From positions 2,666,001 through 2,730,000 of the forward strand of contig NZ_LT607410.1 of the NCBI RefSeq assembly GCF_900091515.1: DNA of 64,000 nt. The letters are read 5' to 3'. Of this stretch, positions 51,601-60,631 are shown piece by piece. How positions within the stretch are numbered: position 1 is the stretch's first letter; each line of letters begins with the position of its first letter. Under the pieces are notes generated by a model that made no database searches, had not been told where the DNA came from, and saw nothing but the letters and a program-made list of their open reading frames with translations. The position numbers and the translations under genes are program-made. Source of the stretch: Micromonospora purpureochromogenes. GTDB taxonomy: Bacteria; Actinomycetota; Actinomycetes; Mycobacteriales; Micromonosporaceae.

Positions 51601-54137
51601 TGGCCGCCCCGGCCGGCGGGCTGAGCATCGCCGACGGCGAGCTGGCCGGGACGTACACCTCGCTGCCGCTACGGGCGCAGCGCAACGGGCTCACCGAGGC
51701 CCAGCGCGCGGCCTTCCCGCACCTGTGGTCGTACCGCACCTTCAGCCTGGACCGGGCCGACCTGGCCAAGGTCCCGGCCGCGCTGCGCGGGCAGCTGGTG
51801 GTGACCGAGCGCGACGCCGAGGGCGTGCTGCTCGGCGCGACCGGCGTGCAGATCCCGGGCGTGCTCGACGACGTCTACGCCCGGGCCACCGACGCGAAGC
51901 TGGGTGCCACCTTCGCCGGCCGGGTGCCCACCCTCGCCGTCTGGGCGCCCACCGCCCGGACGGTGTCGCTCCAGCTCTTCGACTCGCCCACGGCCGAGCC
52001 GAGGACGGTGGCGATGAGCCGCAACGACCGCACCGGCGTCTGGTCGGTGCGCGGCACGAAGGCCTGGGCCGGCAAGTACTACCGCTACCAGGTCGAGGCG
52101 TGGCAGCCGGCGGCGCAGAAGTTGGTCACCGCATCCGTGACCGACCCGTACTCGGTGGCGCTCGCGCCGGACTCGACACACAGCCAGATCGTCGACCTGT
52201 CCGAGCCGGCGCTGGCCCCGGCCGGCTGGGCGAACCTGCGCAAGCCGCCGGCGGTGCCGGCGTCGAAGGCGCAGATCTCCGAGCTGTCGGTGCGGGACTT
52301 CTCGATGGCCGACGCCACCGTGCCGGCGGAGAAGCGGGGCACCTACCTCGCCTTCACCGACCCGAACACGGCCGGCATGAAGCACCTGAAGGCACTCGGC
52401 GACGCCGGGGTCAACTACCTGCACCTGCTGCCCTCGTTCGACTTCGCCACCATTCCCGAGAAGCGGGCCGCCCAGCAGCAGCCCGACTGCGACCTGGCGA
52501 AGCTGCCGCCGGACTCCGACCAGCAGCAGGCCTGCGTGGCGAAGGTGGCCGAGTCCGACGGCTACAACTGGGGGTACGACCCGCTGCACTACACCGTGCC
52601 GGAGGGCGGCTACGCCGTCGACCCGGCCGGGGCGAAACGGACCACCGAGTTCCGGCAGATGGTCGCCGGGGTCAACGGCGCCGGGCTGCGCGTGGTGCTG
52701 GACGTGGTCTACAACCACACCTCCGCCTCGGGCACCGACCCGAAGTCGGTGCTCGACCAGGTGGTGCCGGGCTACTACCACCGGCTGCTGGAGGACGGCA
52801 GCGTCGCCAACTCGACCTGCTGCGCCAACACCGCCCCGGAGCACGCCATGATGGGCAAGCTGGTGGTGGACTCCCTGGTCACCTGGGCCCGGGCGTACAA
52901 GGTGGACGGCTTCCGGTTCGACCTGATGGGTCACCACCCGAAGGCGAACATCCTGGCCGTCCGGGCCGCGCTGGACCAGCTCACCCCGGCCCGTGACGGC
53001 GTGGACGGCAAGAAGATCCTGCTCTACGGCGAGGGCTGGAACTTCGGCGAGGTCGCCAACGACGCCCGGTTCGTGCAGGCCACCCAGGCCAACATGGCCG
53101 GGACCGGCATCGGCACCTTCAACGACCGGCTCCGCGACGCGGTGCGCGGCGGCGGTCCCTTCGACGGCAACCCGCGCATCCAGGGCTTCGCCTCCGGTCT
53201 CTACACCGACCCCAACGGCGACACCGTGAACGGGACGGCGGCCGAGCAGAAGGCGCGGCTGCTGCACCACCAGGACCTGATCAAGGTGGGACTCGCCGGC
53301 AACCTGCGGGGCTACCGGTTCACCGACTCGTCGGGCCGGCAGGTCACCGGCGCCCAGGTGGACTACAACGGCTCGCCGGCCGGCTACACCGCCGCGCCGG
53401 GCGAGGCCATCACGTACGTCGACGCGCACGACAACGAGATCCTGTACGACGCGCTGGCGTACAAGCTGCCGCAGGGCACCTCGGCGACGGACCGGTCGCG
53501 GATGCAGGTGCTGGCGTTGGCGACCACCACCTTCGGGCAGGGGGCGGGCTTCGTCACCGCCGGCTCCGAGCGGCTGCGCTCGAAGTCGCTGGACCGCAAC
53601 TCGTACAACTCCGGTGACTGGTTCAACCAGATCCGCTGGGACTGCGCGCAGGGCAACGGGTTCGGTGCCGGCCTCCCGCCGGAGCAGGACAACAAGGACA
53701 AGTGGCCGTACGCGAAGCCGCTGCTGGCCGATCCGAAGCTGGTGCCGGACTGCGCCGCGATCAACCTGGCCGACGCCCGGTACACGGAGCTGCTGCGGAT
53801 CCGGGAGTCCTCGCCGGTGTTCGGGCTGGCCAGCGCCGGCCAGGTGCAGCGGCGCGTCGGCTTCCCGCTCTCGGGCGAGAACGAGACGCCGGGCGTGCTG
53901 ACCATGACCCTGGACGCCCGCGGGCTGGACGGGAAGTGGAAGTCGCTGACCGTCGTCTTCAACGGCACGCCGGAGACGGCGAAGCAGACGGTGACCGGCC
54001 TGCGGGGCGCGGACGTCGCGCTGCACCCGGTGCTGGTGAACTCGGCCGACCCGGTCCTCCGGACGGCCTCGTTCGACCGCGCGACCGGCACGTTCAGCGT
54101 GCCGGCGCGCAGCGTGGCGGTCTTCGTCCAGAGCTGA
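48639..54137 (+). CDS. pulA: Secreted two-domain alpha-amylase/pullulanase
   Basis: An 1,832-residue extracellular enzyme that should cut alpha-1,4 and alpha-1,6 bonds in starch or pullulan. A signal peptide ([20 protein letters not shown]) is followed by a first GH13 domain with nucleophile Asp331 (GFRLDTVKH), acid Glu365 (FGEVYS) and Asp436 (GNHDMG). Next come an Ig-like part and two similar pullulanase-associated domains ([21 protein letters not shown]). The second GH13 domain has the pullulanase motif YNWGYDP and Asp1428, Glu1465 (YGEGWNFGE) and Asp1598 (DAHDNE). Both catalytic triads are complete, so it is probably bifunctional (type II-like). Confidence 0.95.
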   Translation: MKPPPISRKALLALVSTLTLALVGVPVAVNQLGADATDRTPTVDTLAAAGAAQWGAEPSTEALLKAGAGTGRAEQFYFVLPDRFANGDKRNDAGGLTGDRLRTGLDPKDKGFYHGGDLKGVIDKLDYIQGLGTTAIWLAPIFKNRPVQGSGADVSAGYHGYWITDFTQVDPHFGTNEEMRKLVKLAHQRDIKVYLDVIVNHTADVIKYGEDKYAYVDKKTSPYTDAQGRAFEDRNYADGTRDFPTVTADAGPYTPTFATPADAKVKVPAWLNDPTMYHNRGDSTFGGEDSEYGDFFGLDDLWTERPEVVRGLTKAYGDWIASTDVDGFRLDTVKHVNLDFWPQFSRGIKRAADAAGKKDFFMFGEVYSADQEITSTYVRRGGLPATLDFSFQEAARGYTAADGSAKALADVYARDDLYAARDTGANRLTTFLGNHDMGRIGSFIAASGGDDATQLRRDQLAHQLMFLTRGQPVVYSGDEQGFTGPGGDKDARQDMFATKVADYLDDDLIGTARTHADDQYDTGHPLYRTIAELGTLRQAHPALRDGIQVTRYAADGAGVFAFSRIAPADRTEYVVAVNNATTTQPVSVDTWSAGTAFTGVYGGAGTATAGADGKLSLTVPPMAAVVLKAGRPIPQAAAAPSITLTAPGADPVATRAAVTAQVTGDPLATVTFAARVPGGRWTLLGSAHTAPYTVHHDLTGLPGGTKVEYKAVVRDGKGRTAGTHANGVVGTPAQSAARDWAVVHYQRPAGGYDDWGLYTWGDIDPAYATEWPKGQPFAGEDSYGRFAWVKLKPGAKSVGFLVVDKNGNKDVANDRTIDVTQTGEVWVKQGDPTLYPTRQAATGEPDPAVDESTAVIHWRKADNDYAGWGLHLWDGAANPTDWSNPLKPERIDAYGAVFRVPLAAGATGLNYIIHSGDTKDQPDDQRLDFASAGREVWLLAGVKGRLLPPSSSGPARDLDISKQKAHWIDRSTVAWLTGPTDGKQYALVAAPAGGLSIADGELAGTYTSLPLRAQRNGLTEAQRAAFPHLWSYRTFSLDRADLAKVPAALRGQLVVTERDAEGVLLGATGVQIPGVLDDVYARATDAKLGATFAGRVPTLAVWAPTARTVSLQLFDSPTAEPRTVAMSRNDRTGVWSVRGTKAWAGKYYRYQVEAWQPAAQKLVTASVTDPYSVALAPDSTHSQIVDLSEPALAPAGWANLRKPPAVPASKAQISELSVRDFSMADATVPAEKRGTYLAFTDPNTAGMKHLKALGDAGVNYLHLLPSFDFATIPEKRAAQQQPDCDLAKLPPDSDQQQACVAKVAESDGYNWGYDPLHYTVPEGGYAVDPAGAKRTTEFRQMVAGVNGAGLRVVLDVVYNHTSASGTDPKSVLDQVVPGYYHRLLEDGSVANSTCCANTAPEHAMMGKLVVDSLVTWARAYKVDGFRFDLMGHHPKANILAVRAALDQLTPARDGVDGKKILLYGEGWNFGEVANDARFVQATQANMAGTGIGTFNDRLRDAVRGGGPFDGNPRIQGFASGLYTDPNGDTVNGTAAEQKARLLHHQDLIKVGLAGNLRGYRFTDSSGRQVTGAQVDYNGSPAGYTAAPGEAITYVDAHDNEILYDALAYKLPQGTSATDRSRMQVLALATTTFGQGAGFVTAGSERLRSKSLDRNSYNSGDWFNQIRWDCAQGNGFGAGLPPEQDNKDKWPYAKPLLADPKLVPDCAAINLADARYTELLRIRESSPVFGLASAGQVQRRVGFPLSGENETPGVLTMTLDARGLDGKWKSLTVVFNGTPETAKQTVTGLRGADVALHPVLVNSADPVLRTASFDRATGTFSVPARSVAVFVQS

Positions 54138-54146
54138 CCCGACGAC

Positions 54147-54186
54147 GGTCCGGCCCCCTGCCACCGAGGTGGCAGGGGGCCGGACC
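54147..54186. terminator. Bidirectional hairpin terminator, 19-bp stem
   Basis: GGTCCGGCCCCCTGCCACC at 54147-54165 pairs perfectly with GGTGGCAGGGGGCCGGACC at 54168-54186, between the convergent pulA and beta-helix genes. Confidence 0.9.
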
Positions 54187-54214
54187 TGTGTGTGGATCCC
54201 GTGGTGACCGGCGG

Positions 54215-56302
54215 TCAGTTGAAGCAGTCTTCGACGGTGCCGGCGCAGTTGGTGGGGTCGTTGTTGGTCACGGTCGACTTGTCGTCGAGCTTGACGGTGC
54301 CTTCGTTGTTGAGGATGCCGCCGGCGACTCGGTGGTTCTTGGACGAGTCGGTGGCGGTGTTCTTGGTGACGTGGGTCTTGGTCAGGGTGACGGTGCCCTT
54401 GTTGTTGAAGATGCCGCCGCCGTTGAGGGCGGTGTTGCCCTTGATCTCGGTGTTGCGCAGGGTCAGTCGGGCGTTGTCGTCCTCGCCGTCGTGCTTGTCC
54501 TGGTAGCCGTCCTCGATCTTGACGTCCTGGTCGCCGTTGAAGATGCCGCCGCCGAAGCGGCCGGCGGTGTTGTCGGCGATCTTGCTGTCGGCGATGGTGG
54601 CGCTGGCCTCGTCGTCGTGCTTGTCGTCCTTGCCCTTGTCCCAGTCGTGACCGTTGTTCTTCTTGTCCGTGCCGCCGGTGTTGACGATGCCGCCGCCGTC
54701 CTTCTTGGCGTGGTTCTTGGCGACGGTGACCTTTTCGAGGTCGAGGTTGGTGTCCTTGGCGTAGATGCCGCCGCCGCTGTCGCAGGCGGTGTTCTGCTTG
54801 ATGGTCGACAGGACGATCTTGACGAAGCCGCCGGAGCTGAACACGCCGCCGCCGTTTTCGCCGGCCTGGTTGCCCTCGATGGTGGTCTTGAAGATCTCCA
54901 CGCTGCCGGCCTCGTCGCGGCCCTGGACACCCGACCAGGAGTCGTTGTCCTTGCCGTGGTCCTTGTCCTTGTCGTGGTCCTTGTGCTTGCCGCGGCCGTT
55001 GGCGATGCCGCCGCCGTTCTTGCCGGCGGTGTTGTTGGCGATGCGGGACTCGCGACGGTCCTCGTCCCTGCCGTCGGCGGAGCCACCCTGGCCGTCGGCG
55101 GACTCGCCCTTGTCCTTGTCCTTGTGGTCCTTGTTCTCGTCGCGGGCGGACTTGTCCTTGTCCTTGTCCTTGTCCTTGTCCTTGTCCCGGTCGGACTCGC
55201 CCTTGTCGTTGCCGGCCTCGCCCTTGTCGTGGCCGGACCAGTCGTCGTGGTCGGAGGACCCGGTGACCTTGAGGACGCCGACGTTGAAGATGCCGCCGCC
55301 GTTCTCCTGGGCGTGGTTGTTCTCCACCTCGCTGTCCTCGAGGTCGACCCGGCCGAAGTTGGCGATCGCGCCGCCGTTGCCCTCGGCGTTGTTGCGGGTC
55401 AGCGTGACGTTCTTCAGGTGCGCGCTACCGCCCCGCTCGACCAGCAGCGCACCACCGTCGGCGTCACCGTCCTTGCGGTCACCGTCCTTGCCGTCACCGG
55501 GGCCCTGCGGGCCACCCGGGGCTGCGTCCGCGGCCGGGGCCACGGCGGCGCCGTTCGCGGCCGGGGCCGCCTGCGCCGGCTGGGCCACCCCTGCGCCACC
55601 CTGCGGCGCGGCCGCACCCGGCTGCCCGGGTCCACCCGGTCCGCCGGGTCCACCCGGCCCGCCGGGTCCGCCCGGCCCACCGGGTCCGCCCGGTCCGCCG
55701 GGGCCCTGGTCGCCGTACTTGAACTCGGAGGCGTTGCCGCCCTTGAGCGTGAGGTCCTTCAGGGTCAGGTCACCGCCGTCGGCGACCCGGAACAGCCGGA
55801 ACGTCTGCTCGGAGTCCCGCTTGATCGTGGAGTCCTCACCCTTGATGGTGATCTCCTGCCGGATCGTCGGCAGACCCGTGCCGGACTTCCGGTCGTAGCC
55901 CTCCAGCTCGTAGGTGCAGTGCGGGGCCAGCTTCAACGTGCCACCGTGATCCCGGTTCGCCAGATCGACAGCCTCGATCAGCTCCTCGTCGTCACACGGC
56001 ACATCCCGCACCCGCCCGTGCTCGTCACGATCCCAGTCCCGGTCGCGGTCCTTGCGGTCCTCGCCCCGCTCCTCGACGTCGCGGTCCTGGCCGTCGTCCT
56101 TCGTGAGCTGCTGAGCCGTGGACCACTTCAGGTCGGTCAACCGGTGGGCGCCGGTGGCCCCGGTGGTCGCGTAGGCGACCCCTGCGAGGCTGACCGCTCC
56201 TGTCAGGCCCACAACGCCGGTGGCGAGCCAGATCCGGCGACGACGAAGCGGGGAGGCTGTCTCGCGGGTGGCGTCATCGTTATTGCGAAGGTAGTTGGAC
56301 AT
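54215..56302 (-). CDS. Large secreted beta-helix protein with collagen-like and Lys-Asp repeats (copy A)
   Basis: A 695-residue surface or secreted protein. A basic start and hydrophobic helix (RRRRIWLATGVVGLTGAVSL) form a signal anchor. Then come a charged linker, a conserved lead-in (CDDEELIEAVDLANRDHGG), a collagen-like GPGGPGG tract near residue 205-235, and about nine beta-helix repeats of the form N-x-A-xxx-GGGIxN. Between repeats lie long tracts rich in Lys/Asp (KDKDKDK). The end NCAGTVEDCFN is typical of actinobacterial proteins of this type. Function unknown; adhesion or matrix is plausible. Start ATG 56302 (MSNYLRNN). Residues from DRDWDRDEHG onward are nearly identical to copy B. 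Confidence 0.85.
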   Translation of the reverse strand: MSNYLRNNDDATRETASPLRRRRIWLATGVVGLTGAVSLAGVAYATTGATGAHRLTDLKWSTAQQLTKDDGQDRDVEERGEDRKDRDRDWDRDEHGRVRDVPCDDEELIEAVDLANRDHGGTLKLAPHCTYELEGYDRKSGTGLPTIRQEITIKGEDSTIKRDSEQTFRLFRVADGGDLTLKDLTLKGGNASEFKYGDQGPGGPGGPGGPGGPGGPGGPGGPGGPGQPGAAAPQGGAGVAQPAQAAPAANGAAVAPAADAAPGGPQGPGDGKDGDRKDGDADGGALLVERGGSAHLKNVTLTRNNAEGNGGAIANFGRVDLEDSEVENNHAQENGGGIFNVGVLKVTGSSDHDDWSGHDKGEAGNDKGESDRDKDKDKDKDKDKSARDENKDHKDKDKGESADGQGGSADGRDEDRRESRIANNTAGKNGGGIANGRGKHKDHDKDKDHGKDNDSWSGVQGRDEAGSVEIFKTTIEGNQAGENGGGVFSSGGFVKIVLSTIKQNTACDSGGGIYAKDTNLDLEKVTVAKNHAKKDGGGIVNTGGTDKKNNGHDWDKGKDDKHDDEASATIADSKIADNTAGRFGGGIFNGDQDVKIEDGYQDKHDGEDDNARLTLRNTEIKGNTALNGGGIFNNKGTVTLTKTHVTKNTATDSSKNHRVAGGILNNEGTVKLDDKSTVTNNDPTNCAGTVEDCFN
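54217..56046. repeat. 1,830-bp duplication, copy A
   Basis: This stretch matches 56641-58470 base for base without gaps, except four substitutions I could find: 54576, 55153, 55244 and 55447 (counterparts 57000, 57577, 57668 and 57871). The match begins at the last base of the stop codon and ends abruptly within the charged linker codons. Outside it the two genes are clearly different. Confidence 0.95.
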
Positions 56303-56364
56303 CGGAGCTCTCTGCCCTCTCCTTGTACCCGACAAGGTCGCTTCGCCACAGCGAGGCGGCCTTC

Positions 56365-56383
56365 GCTACAAATCGGTTGTAGC
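56365..56383. promoter_or_regulatory. Inverted repeat upstream of beta-helix copy A
   Basis: GCTACAA-ATCGG-TTGTAGC, perfect 7-bp arms, 63-81 bases before the ATG. A matching element stands at the same distance before copy B (58808-58826). Further upstream both genes share CGTATGAGA and a CGA-AAA-GCCC block, so promoter and operator are conserved. Confidence 0.6.
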
Positions 56384-56419
56384 TGCTGAACAACAACGTA
56401 TGAGAACCTTCTTCACCTC

Positions 56420-56444
56420 GTGGGCTTATACGAAAAAAGCCCAC
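56420..56444. other. Hairpin upstream of copy A
   Basis: GTGGGCTT-ATACGAAAA-AAGCCCAC, perfect 8-bp arms, about 120 bases before the ATG. Copy B has only a degenerate version (about 58862-58887). It may be an upstream operator or a terminator of read-through. Confidence 0.5.
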
Positions 56445-56586
56445 ATTAGGTATGTGGGCGGTGCAGCCGACAGCACGGCGGACGGCGGTGCAGCAGAGGT
56501 GTCACCGGTGGCGAAGGGCGTCGCGGAGGACGAAAGCGCGTGACGGGCGGCCGGCCTCCGGGACGCATGTGTACCGGTAGGGGTGG

Positions 56587-56622
56587 GGGAGTCCCTTCCC
56601 GCCTCGGCGGGAAGGGACTCCC
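56587..56622 (-). terminator. Terminator of beta-helix copy B, 17-bp stem
   Basis: GGGAGTCCCTTCCCGCC at 56587-56603 pairs perfectly with GGCGGGAAGGGACTCCC at 56606-56622, 17 bases after the copy B stop on the minus strand. It is unrelated to the copy A terminator. Confidence 0.88.
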
Positions 56623-56638
56623 TGGTCGTGCGTCGGCT

Positions 56639-58747
56639 TTAGTTGAAGCAGTCTTCGACGGTGCCGGCGCAGTTGGTGGGGTCGTTGTTGGTCACGGTCG
56701 ACTTGTCGTCGAGCTTGACGGTGCCTTCGTTGTTGAGGATGCCGCCGGCGACTCGGTGGTTCTTGGACGAGTCGGTGGCGGTGTTCTTGGTGACGTGGGT
56801 CTTGGTCAGGGTGACGGTGCCCTTGTTGTTGAAGATGCCGCCGCCGTTGAGGGCGGTGTTGCCCTTGATCTCGGTGTTGCGCAGGGTCAGTCGGGCGTTG
56901 TCGTCCTCGCCGTCGTGCTTGTCCTGGTAGCCGTCCTCGATCTTGACGTCCTGGTCGCCGTTGAAGATGCCGCCGCCGAAGCGGCCGGCGGTGTTGTCGA
57001 CGATCTTGCTGTCGGCGATGGTGGCGCTGGCCTCGTCGTCGTGCTTGTCGTCCTTGCCCTTGTCCCAGTCGTGACCGTTGTTCTTCTTGTCCGTGCCGCC
57101 GGTGTTGACGATGCCGCCGCCGTCCTTCTTGGCGTGGTTCTTGGCGACGGTGACCTTTTCGAGGTCGAGGTTGGTGTCCTTGGCGTAGATGCCGCCGCCG
57201 CTGTCGCAGGCGGTGTTCTGCTTGATGGTCGACAGGACGATCTTGACGAAGCCGCCGGAGCTGAACACGCCGCCGCCGTTTTCGCCGGCCTGGTTGCCCT
57301 CGATGGTGGTCTTGAAGATCTCCACGCTGCCGGCCTCGTCGCGGCCCTGGACACCCGACCAGGAGTCGTTGTCCTTGCCGTGGTCCTTGTCCTTGTCGTG
57401 GTCCTTGTGCTTGCCGCGGCCGTTGGCGATGCCGCCGCCGTTCTTGCCGGCGGTGTTGTTGGCGATGCGGGACTCGCGACGGTCCTCGTCCCTGCCGTCG
57501 GCGGAGCCACCCTGGCCGTCGGCGGACTCGCCCTTGTCCTTGTCCTTGTGGTCCTTGTTCTCGTCGCGGGCGGACTCGTCCTTGTCCTTGTCCTTGTCCT
57601 TGTCCTTGTCCCGGTCGGACTCGCCCTTGTCGTTGCCGGCCTCGCCCTTGTCGTGGCCGGACCAGTCATCGTGGTCGGAGGACCCGGTGACCTTGAGGAC
57701 GCCGACGTTGAAGATGCCGCCGCCGTTCTCCTGGGCGTGGTTGTTCTCCACCTCGCTGTCCTCGAGGTCGACCCGGCCGAAGTTGGCGATCGCGCCGCCG
57801 TTGCCCTCGGCGTTGTTGCGGGTCAGCGTGACGTTCTTCAGGTGCGCGCTACCGCCCCGCTCGACCAGCAACGCACCACCGTCGGCGTCACCGTCCTTGC
57901 GGTCACCGTCCTTGCCGTCACCGGGGCCCTGCGGGCCACCCGGGGCTGCGTCCGCGGCCGGGGCCACGGCGGCGCCGTTCGCGGCCGGGGCCGCCTGCGC
58001 CGGCTGGGCCACCCCTGCGCCACCCTGCGGCGCGGCCGCACCCGGCTGCCCGGGTCCACCCGGTCCGCCGGGTCCACCCGGCCCGCCGGGTCCGCCCGGC
58101 CCACCGGGTCCGCCCGGTCCGCCGGGGCCCTGGTCGCCGTACTTGAACTCGGAGGCGTTGCCGCCCTTGAGCGTGAGGTCCTTCAGGGTCAGGTCACCGC
58201 CGTCGGCGACCCGGAACAGCCGGAACGTCTGCTCGGAGTCCCGCTTGATCGTGGAGTCCTCACCCTTGATGGTGATCTCCTGCCGGATCGTCGGCAGACC
58301 CGTGCCGGACTTCCGGTCGTAGCCCTCCAGCTCGTAGGTGCAGTGCGGGGCCAGCTTCAACGTGCCACCGTGATCCCGGTTCGCCAGATCGACAGCCTCG
58401 ATCAGCTCCTCGTCGTCACACGGCACATCCCGCACCCGCCCGTGCTCGTCACGATCCCAGTCCCGGTCGCTACCGGCCCGGTCGTCGTTCCCCTTGTCCT
58501 TGTCCTTGTCGGATTCCCCCGCGGCCGGGCCGGCATCGCTGACGTTCTGCTTCGGCGCCGCCTGCGAGTCGCTGGCCCGCTGCGGGTCGTCGGACTTGTC
58601 GTCACGGGCAGCCAGCCCGCCCAGTGCCGCCAGACCGACGACGCCGGTCAGGCCGGCCACGCCGGTGGCGACCCACAGTTTGCGTCGCCTGATCGACGGC
58701 GCGGCCGTAGGGGCCCCGCCGTCGGGAGTCGTTACGTCGTTGGACAT
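56639..58747 (-). CDS. Large secreted beta-helix protein with collagen-like and Lys-Asp repeats (copy B)
   Basis: A 702-residue paralogue of copy A. The N-terminal 95 residues differ (signal anchor RRRKLWVATGVAGLTGVVGL, then a Ser/Asp/Lys linker with KDKDKGNDDR), but from SDRDWDRDEHG to the C terminus only two residues change: Ala to Val in the SKI(A/V)DNTAGRF repeat and Lys to Glu at the end of the longest KD tract. The same collagen-like tract and GGGIxN beta-helix repeats are present. ATG 58747 (MSNDVTTPDGG). It is monocistronic, with its own upstream inverted repeat and 17-bp terminator. Confidence 0.85.
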   Translation of the reverse strand: MSNDVTTPDGGAPTAAPSIRRRKLWVATGVAGLTGVVGLAALGGLAARDDKSDDPQRASDSQAAPKQNVSDAGPAAGESDKDKDKGNDDRAGSDRDWDRDEHGRVRDVPCDDEELIEAVDLANRDHGGTLKLAPHCTYELEGYDRKSGTGLPTIRQEITIKGEDSTIKRDSEQTFRLFRVADGGDLTLKDLTLKGGNASEFKYGDQGPGGPGGPGGPGGPGGPGGPGGPGGPGQPGAAAPQGGAGVAQPAQAAPAANGAAVAPAADAAPGGPQGPGDGKDGDRKDGDADGGALLVERGGSAHLKNVTLTRNNAEGNGGAIANFGRVDLEDSEVENNHAQENGGGIFNVGVLKVTGSSDHDDWSGHDKGEAGNDKGESDRDKDKDKDKDKDESARDENKDHKDKDKGESADGQGGSADGRDEDRRESRIANNTAGKNGGGIANGRGKHKDHDKDKDHGKDNDSWSGVQGRDEAGSVEIFKTTIEGNQAGENGGGVFSSGGFVKIVLSTIKQNTACDSGGGIYAKDTNLDLEKVTVAKNHAKKDGGGIVNTGGTDKKNNGHDWDKGKDDKHDDEASATIADSKIVDNTAGRFGGGIFNGDQDVKIEDGYQDKHDGEDDNARLTLRNTEIKGNTALNGGGIFNNKGTVTLTKTHVTKNTATDSSKNHRVAGGILNNEGTVKLDDKSTVTNNDPTNCAGTVEDCFN
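56641..58470. repeat. 1,830-bp duplication, copy B
   Basis: The partner of 54217-56046 in direct orientation, start-to-start distance 2,424 bases. Four substitutions were found by eye; two change an amino acid (at 57000 and 57577). No insertion or deletion occurs even in the hexamer (KD-coding) and GGN-rich tracts, where slippage would be expected. Confidence 0.95.
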
Positions 58748-58807
58748 CAGAGCCTTCCGCCCTTTCCTGCTACCAGACGGGCTCGTACCACCTGAGCGGC
58801 ACGAGCA

Positions 58808-58826
58808 GCTACAAATAGGTTGCAGC
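58808..58826. promoter_or_regulatory. Inverted repeat upstream of beta-helix copy B
   Basis: GCTACAA-ATAGG-TTGCAGC, one G-T-type mismatch in 7-bp arms, 61-79 bases before the ATG. It corresponds to the element at 56365-56383. Confidence 0.55.
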
Positions 58827-58960
58827 CTGTTATCCACACCGTATGAGAGGATTCCTCGCGAGGCGGACGTATCCGAGAAAAGCCCGCATTTCCCTCACAT
58901 CGGCCGGGCGGGCACACCGGGGCGCAGGCCGTGAAGAAGGCCGTGGTCAGCGCAAACAGC

Positions 58961-59024
58961 GGCGGGCCCCGCCACCGGTGCCGCGACGACGGAAACGTCG
59001 CAGACACCGACGGCGGGGCCCGCC
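58961..59024 (-). terminator. Hairpin after the aminopeptidase P gene
   Basis: GGCGGGCCCCGCC at 58961-58973 pairs perfectly with GGCGGGGCCCGCC at 59012-59024. A smaller stem, CGACG-ACGGAAA-CGTCG, lies in the loop. It is 16 bases beyond the stop of the pepP gene. Confidence 0.7.
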
Positions 59025-59039
59025 GGGGGTCGTACCGGG

Positions 59040-60521
59040 TCAGCCGGGCAGGCGCGGACCCGCCTCGCGCTGCTCGGCCAGCCAGGTCTCCACCTCGTCC
59101 GAGCGGCGGGGCAGACCGGCCGACAGGTTCACCGCGCCGGTCGCGGTGACCAGGATGTCGTCCTCGATCCGCACGCCGATGCCACGCAGTTCCTCGGGGA
59201 CCAGCTCGTCCTCGGGCTGGAAGTACAGCCCCGGCTCGACGGTCAGCACGTAGCCCTCGCCGAGCGGGCCGTCGCGGTAGTGCTCCTTGCGCGCGTTGGC
59301 GCAGTCGTGCACGTCGATGCCGAGCATGTGGCTGGTGCCGTGCAGCGTCCACCGGCGGTAGACCGTCGACGCCGGGTCCATCGCCTCGTCCACGCTCACC
59401 GGGAGCAGGCCGAGGTCCTTGAGCGCTTCGGCGAGGACCCGCATCGCGGTCAGGTGGACCTCCCGGAACGGCACCCCGGGCTTGATGATGTCGATGCCGG
59501 CCTGCTGGGCGGCGTACACCGCGTCGTAGACCTGGCGCTGCAACGGGGTGAACCGGCCGTCGACCGGCAGCACCCGGGTGACGTCGGCGGTGTAGAGGTT
59601 GCGGTTCTCCACGCCCATGTCCATCAGCAGCAGCTCACCCGGGCGGGTGGCGCCGTGGTTGTGCACCCAGTGCAGGATCGTGGCGTGCTCGCCGGCGCCG
59701 ACGATCGAGCCGTACCCGACGTCGTTGCCGTCGTGCCGGGCGCGCAGCGCGAAGATCCCCTCCAGCAGCCGCTCGGAGACCCCGCGGTCGGCCGGCAGCG
59801 CCCGGGCCACGTCCTCGAAGCCGCGTACGGTCGCGTCCACGGCCTCCTGGAGCTGGGCGATCTCCCACTCGTCCTTGACCAGCTTCAGCTCGGAGATCGC
59901 GATGGCGAGCTCGCGGTCGCGGGCGGGCTGGCCGTCGGCGCGGGGGCCGTCCCAGGGCCGCACGGCCGCGTCCACCCGGGCGTCGAAACCGCGCAACACC
60001 CGGGTACGCCCCGGCGCCAGCCCGGCCAGCGCCGCGTCCAGCTCGGTGAGGTCCTCGGTGGGCAGGCCCAGCTCTGTCGACTTCTCGGCCAGGGTGTGCC
60101 GCCGGCCGACCCACAGCTCGCCGTGCCGGCTGCGGAAGAACTCGTCGGTCTTCCGGGAGGACCGGGGACGCATGTACAGCGTCGCGTCGTGCCCGGAGCC
60201 GTTCGGGCGCAGCACGAGCACGCTGTCCGGGTCGTGGTCGCCGGTCAGGTAGGCGAAGTCGCTGCCCGGCCGGAACGGGTGGTCGGTGTCGTTGGCGCGT
60301 ACCTTCTCGGTGCCGGTCGGGATGACCAGCGTCTCGCCCGGGAAGGCCGCCGAGAGCGCGGCCCGGCGCTTGGCGTGGTTGGGCACCTCGGGACGCGGGC
60401 CGACCGGCAGCGTGGTGTCCCGCCAGCCCTGGCGCATGAAGTCCAGGAACGCCTGCGGGAAATCCGGGTCGTGCGATTCGGTGCCGTCCGCCGGCTTTCC
60501 GCTCGTCCGGTCCTCGGTCAT
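59040..60521 (-). CDS. pepP: Xaa-Pro aminopeptidase (aminopeptidase P family)
   Basis: A 493-residue M24B metallopeptidase that removes N-terminal residues before proline. The N-terminal AMP_N domain (residues 45-190; ERVIPTGT-like VIPTGTEKVRANDTDHPF) precedes the pita-bread catalytic domain. Dinuclear metal ligands are seen in LLLMDMGVENRNLYTADVTR (two Asp), LHGTSHMLGIDVHD (His), LTVEPGLYFQ (Glu) and GIGVRIEDDILV (Glu). The ATG is at 60521. The gene is divergent from asnB with a 110-base gap holding both promoters. Confidence 0.95.
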   Translation of the reverse strand: MTEDRTSGKPADGTESHDPDFPQAFLDFMRQGWRDTTLPVGPRPEVPNHAKRRAALSAAFPGETLVIPTGTEKVRANDTDHPFRPGSDFAYLTGDHDPDSVLVLRPNGSGHDATLYMRPRSSRKTDEFFRSRHGELWVGRRHTLAEKSTELGLPTEDLTELDAALAGLAPGRTRVLRGFDARVDAAVRPWDGPRADGQPARDRELAIAISELKLVKDEWEIAQLQEAVDATVRGFEDVARALPADRGVSERLLEGIFALRARHDGNDVGYGSIVGAGEHATILHWVHNHGATRPGELLLMDMGVENRNLYTADVTRVLPVDGRFTPLQRQVYDAVYAAQQAGIDIIKPGVPFREVHLTAMRVLAEALKDLGLLPVSVDEAMDPASTVYRRWTLHGTSHMLGIDVHDCANARKEHYRDGPLGEGYVLTVEPGLYFQPEDELVPEELRGIGVRIEDDILVTATGAVNLSAGLPRRSDEVETWLAEQREAGPRLPG

Positions 60522-60631
60522 GGTCCGCTCCTTCCGCCTCGTCGCTGGTCCAGACGGTACCCGGCCGGTCCCGGGCGGAAGAGCCTGCGGTGCCGCGACG
60601 GCCGCTTCACGCGCGTGGAAAGATGACCACC

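Noticed and set aside
55617..55703. Collagen-like GGN tract as an independent minisatellite
   Set aside because: It is in frame in both copies, of identical length, and forms part of the protein; no sign of copy-number change.
53702..58795. Long plus-strand frames rich in Val/Leu/Gly/Asp opposite the beta-helix genes
   Set aside because: Their periodic look comes from the repeats of the minus-strand genes. They lack ribosome-binding sites, and the minus strand has signal anchors, terminators and family motifs.
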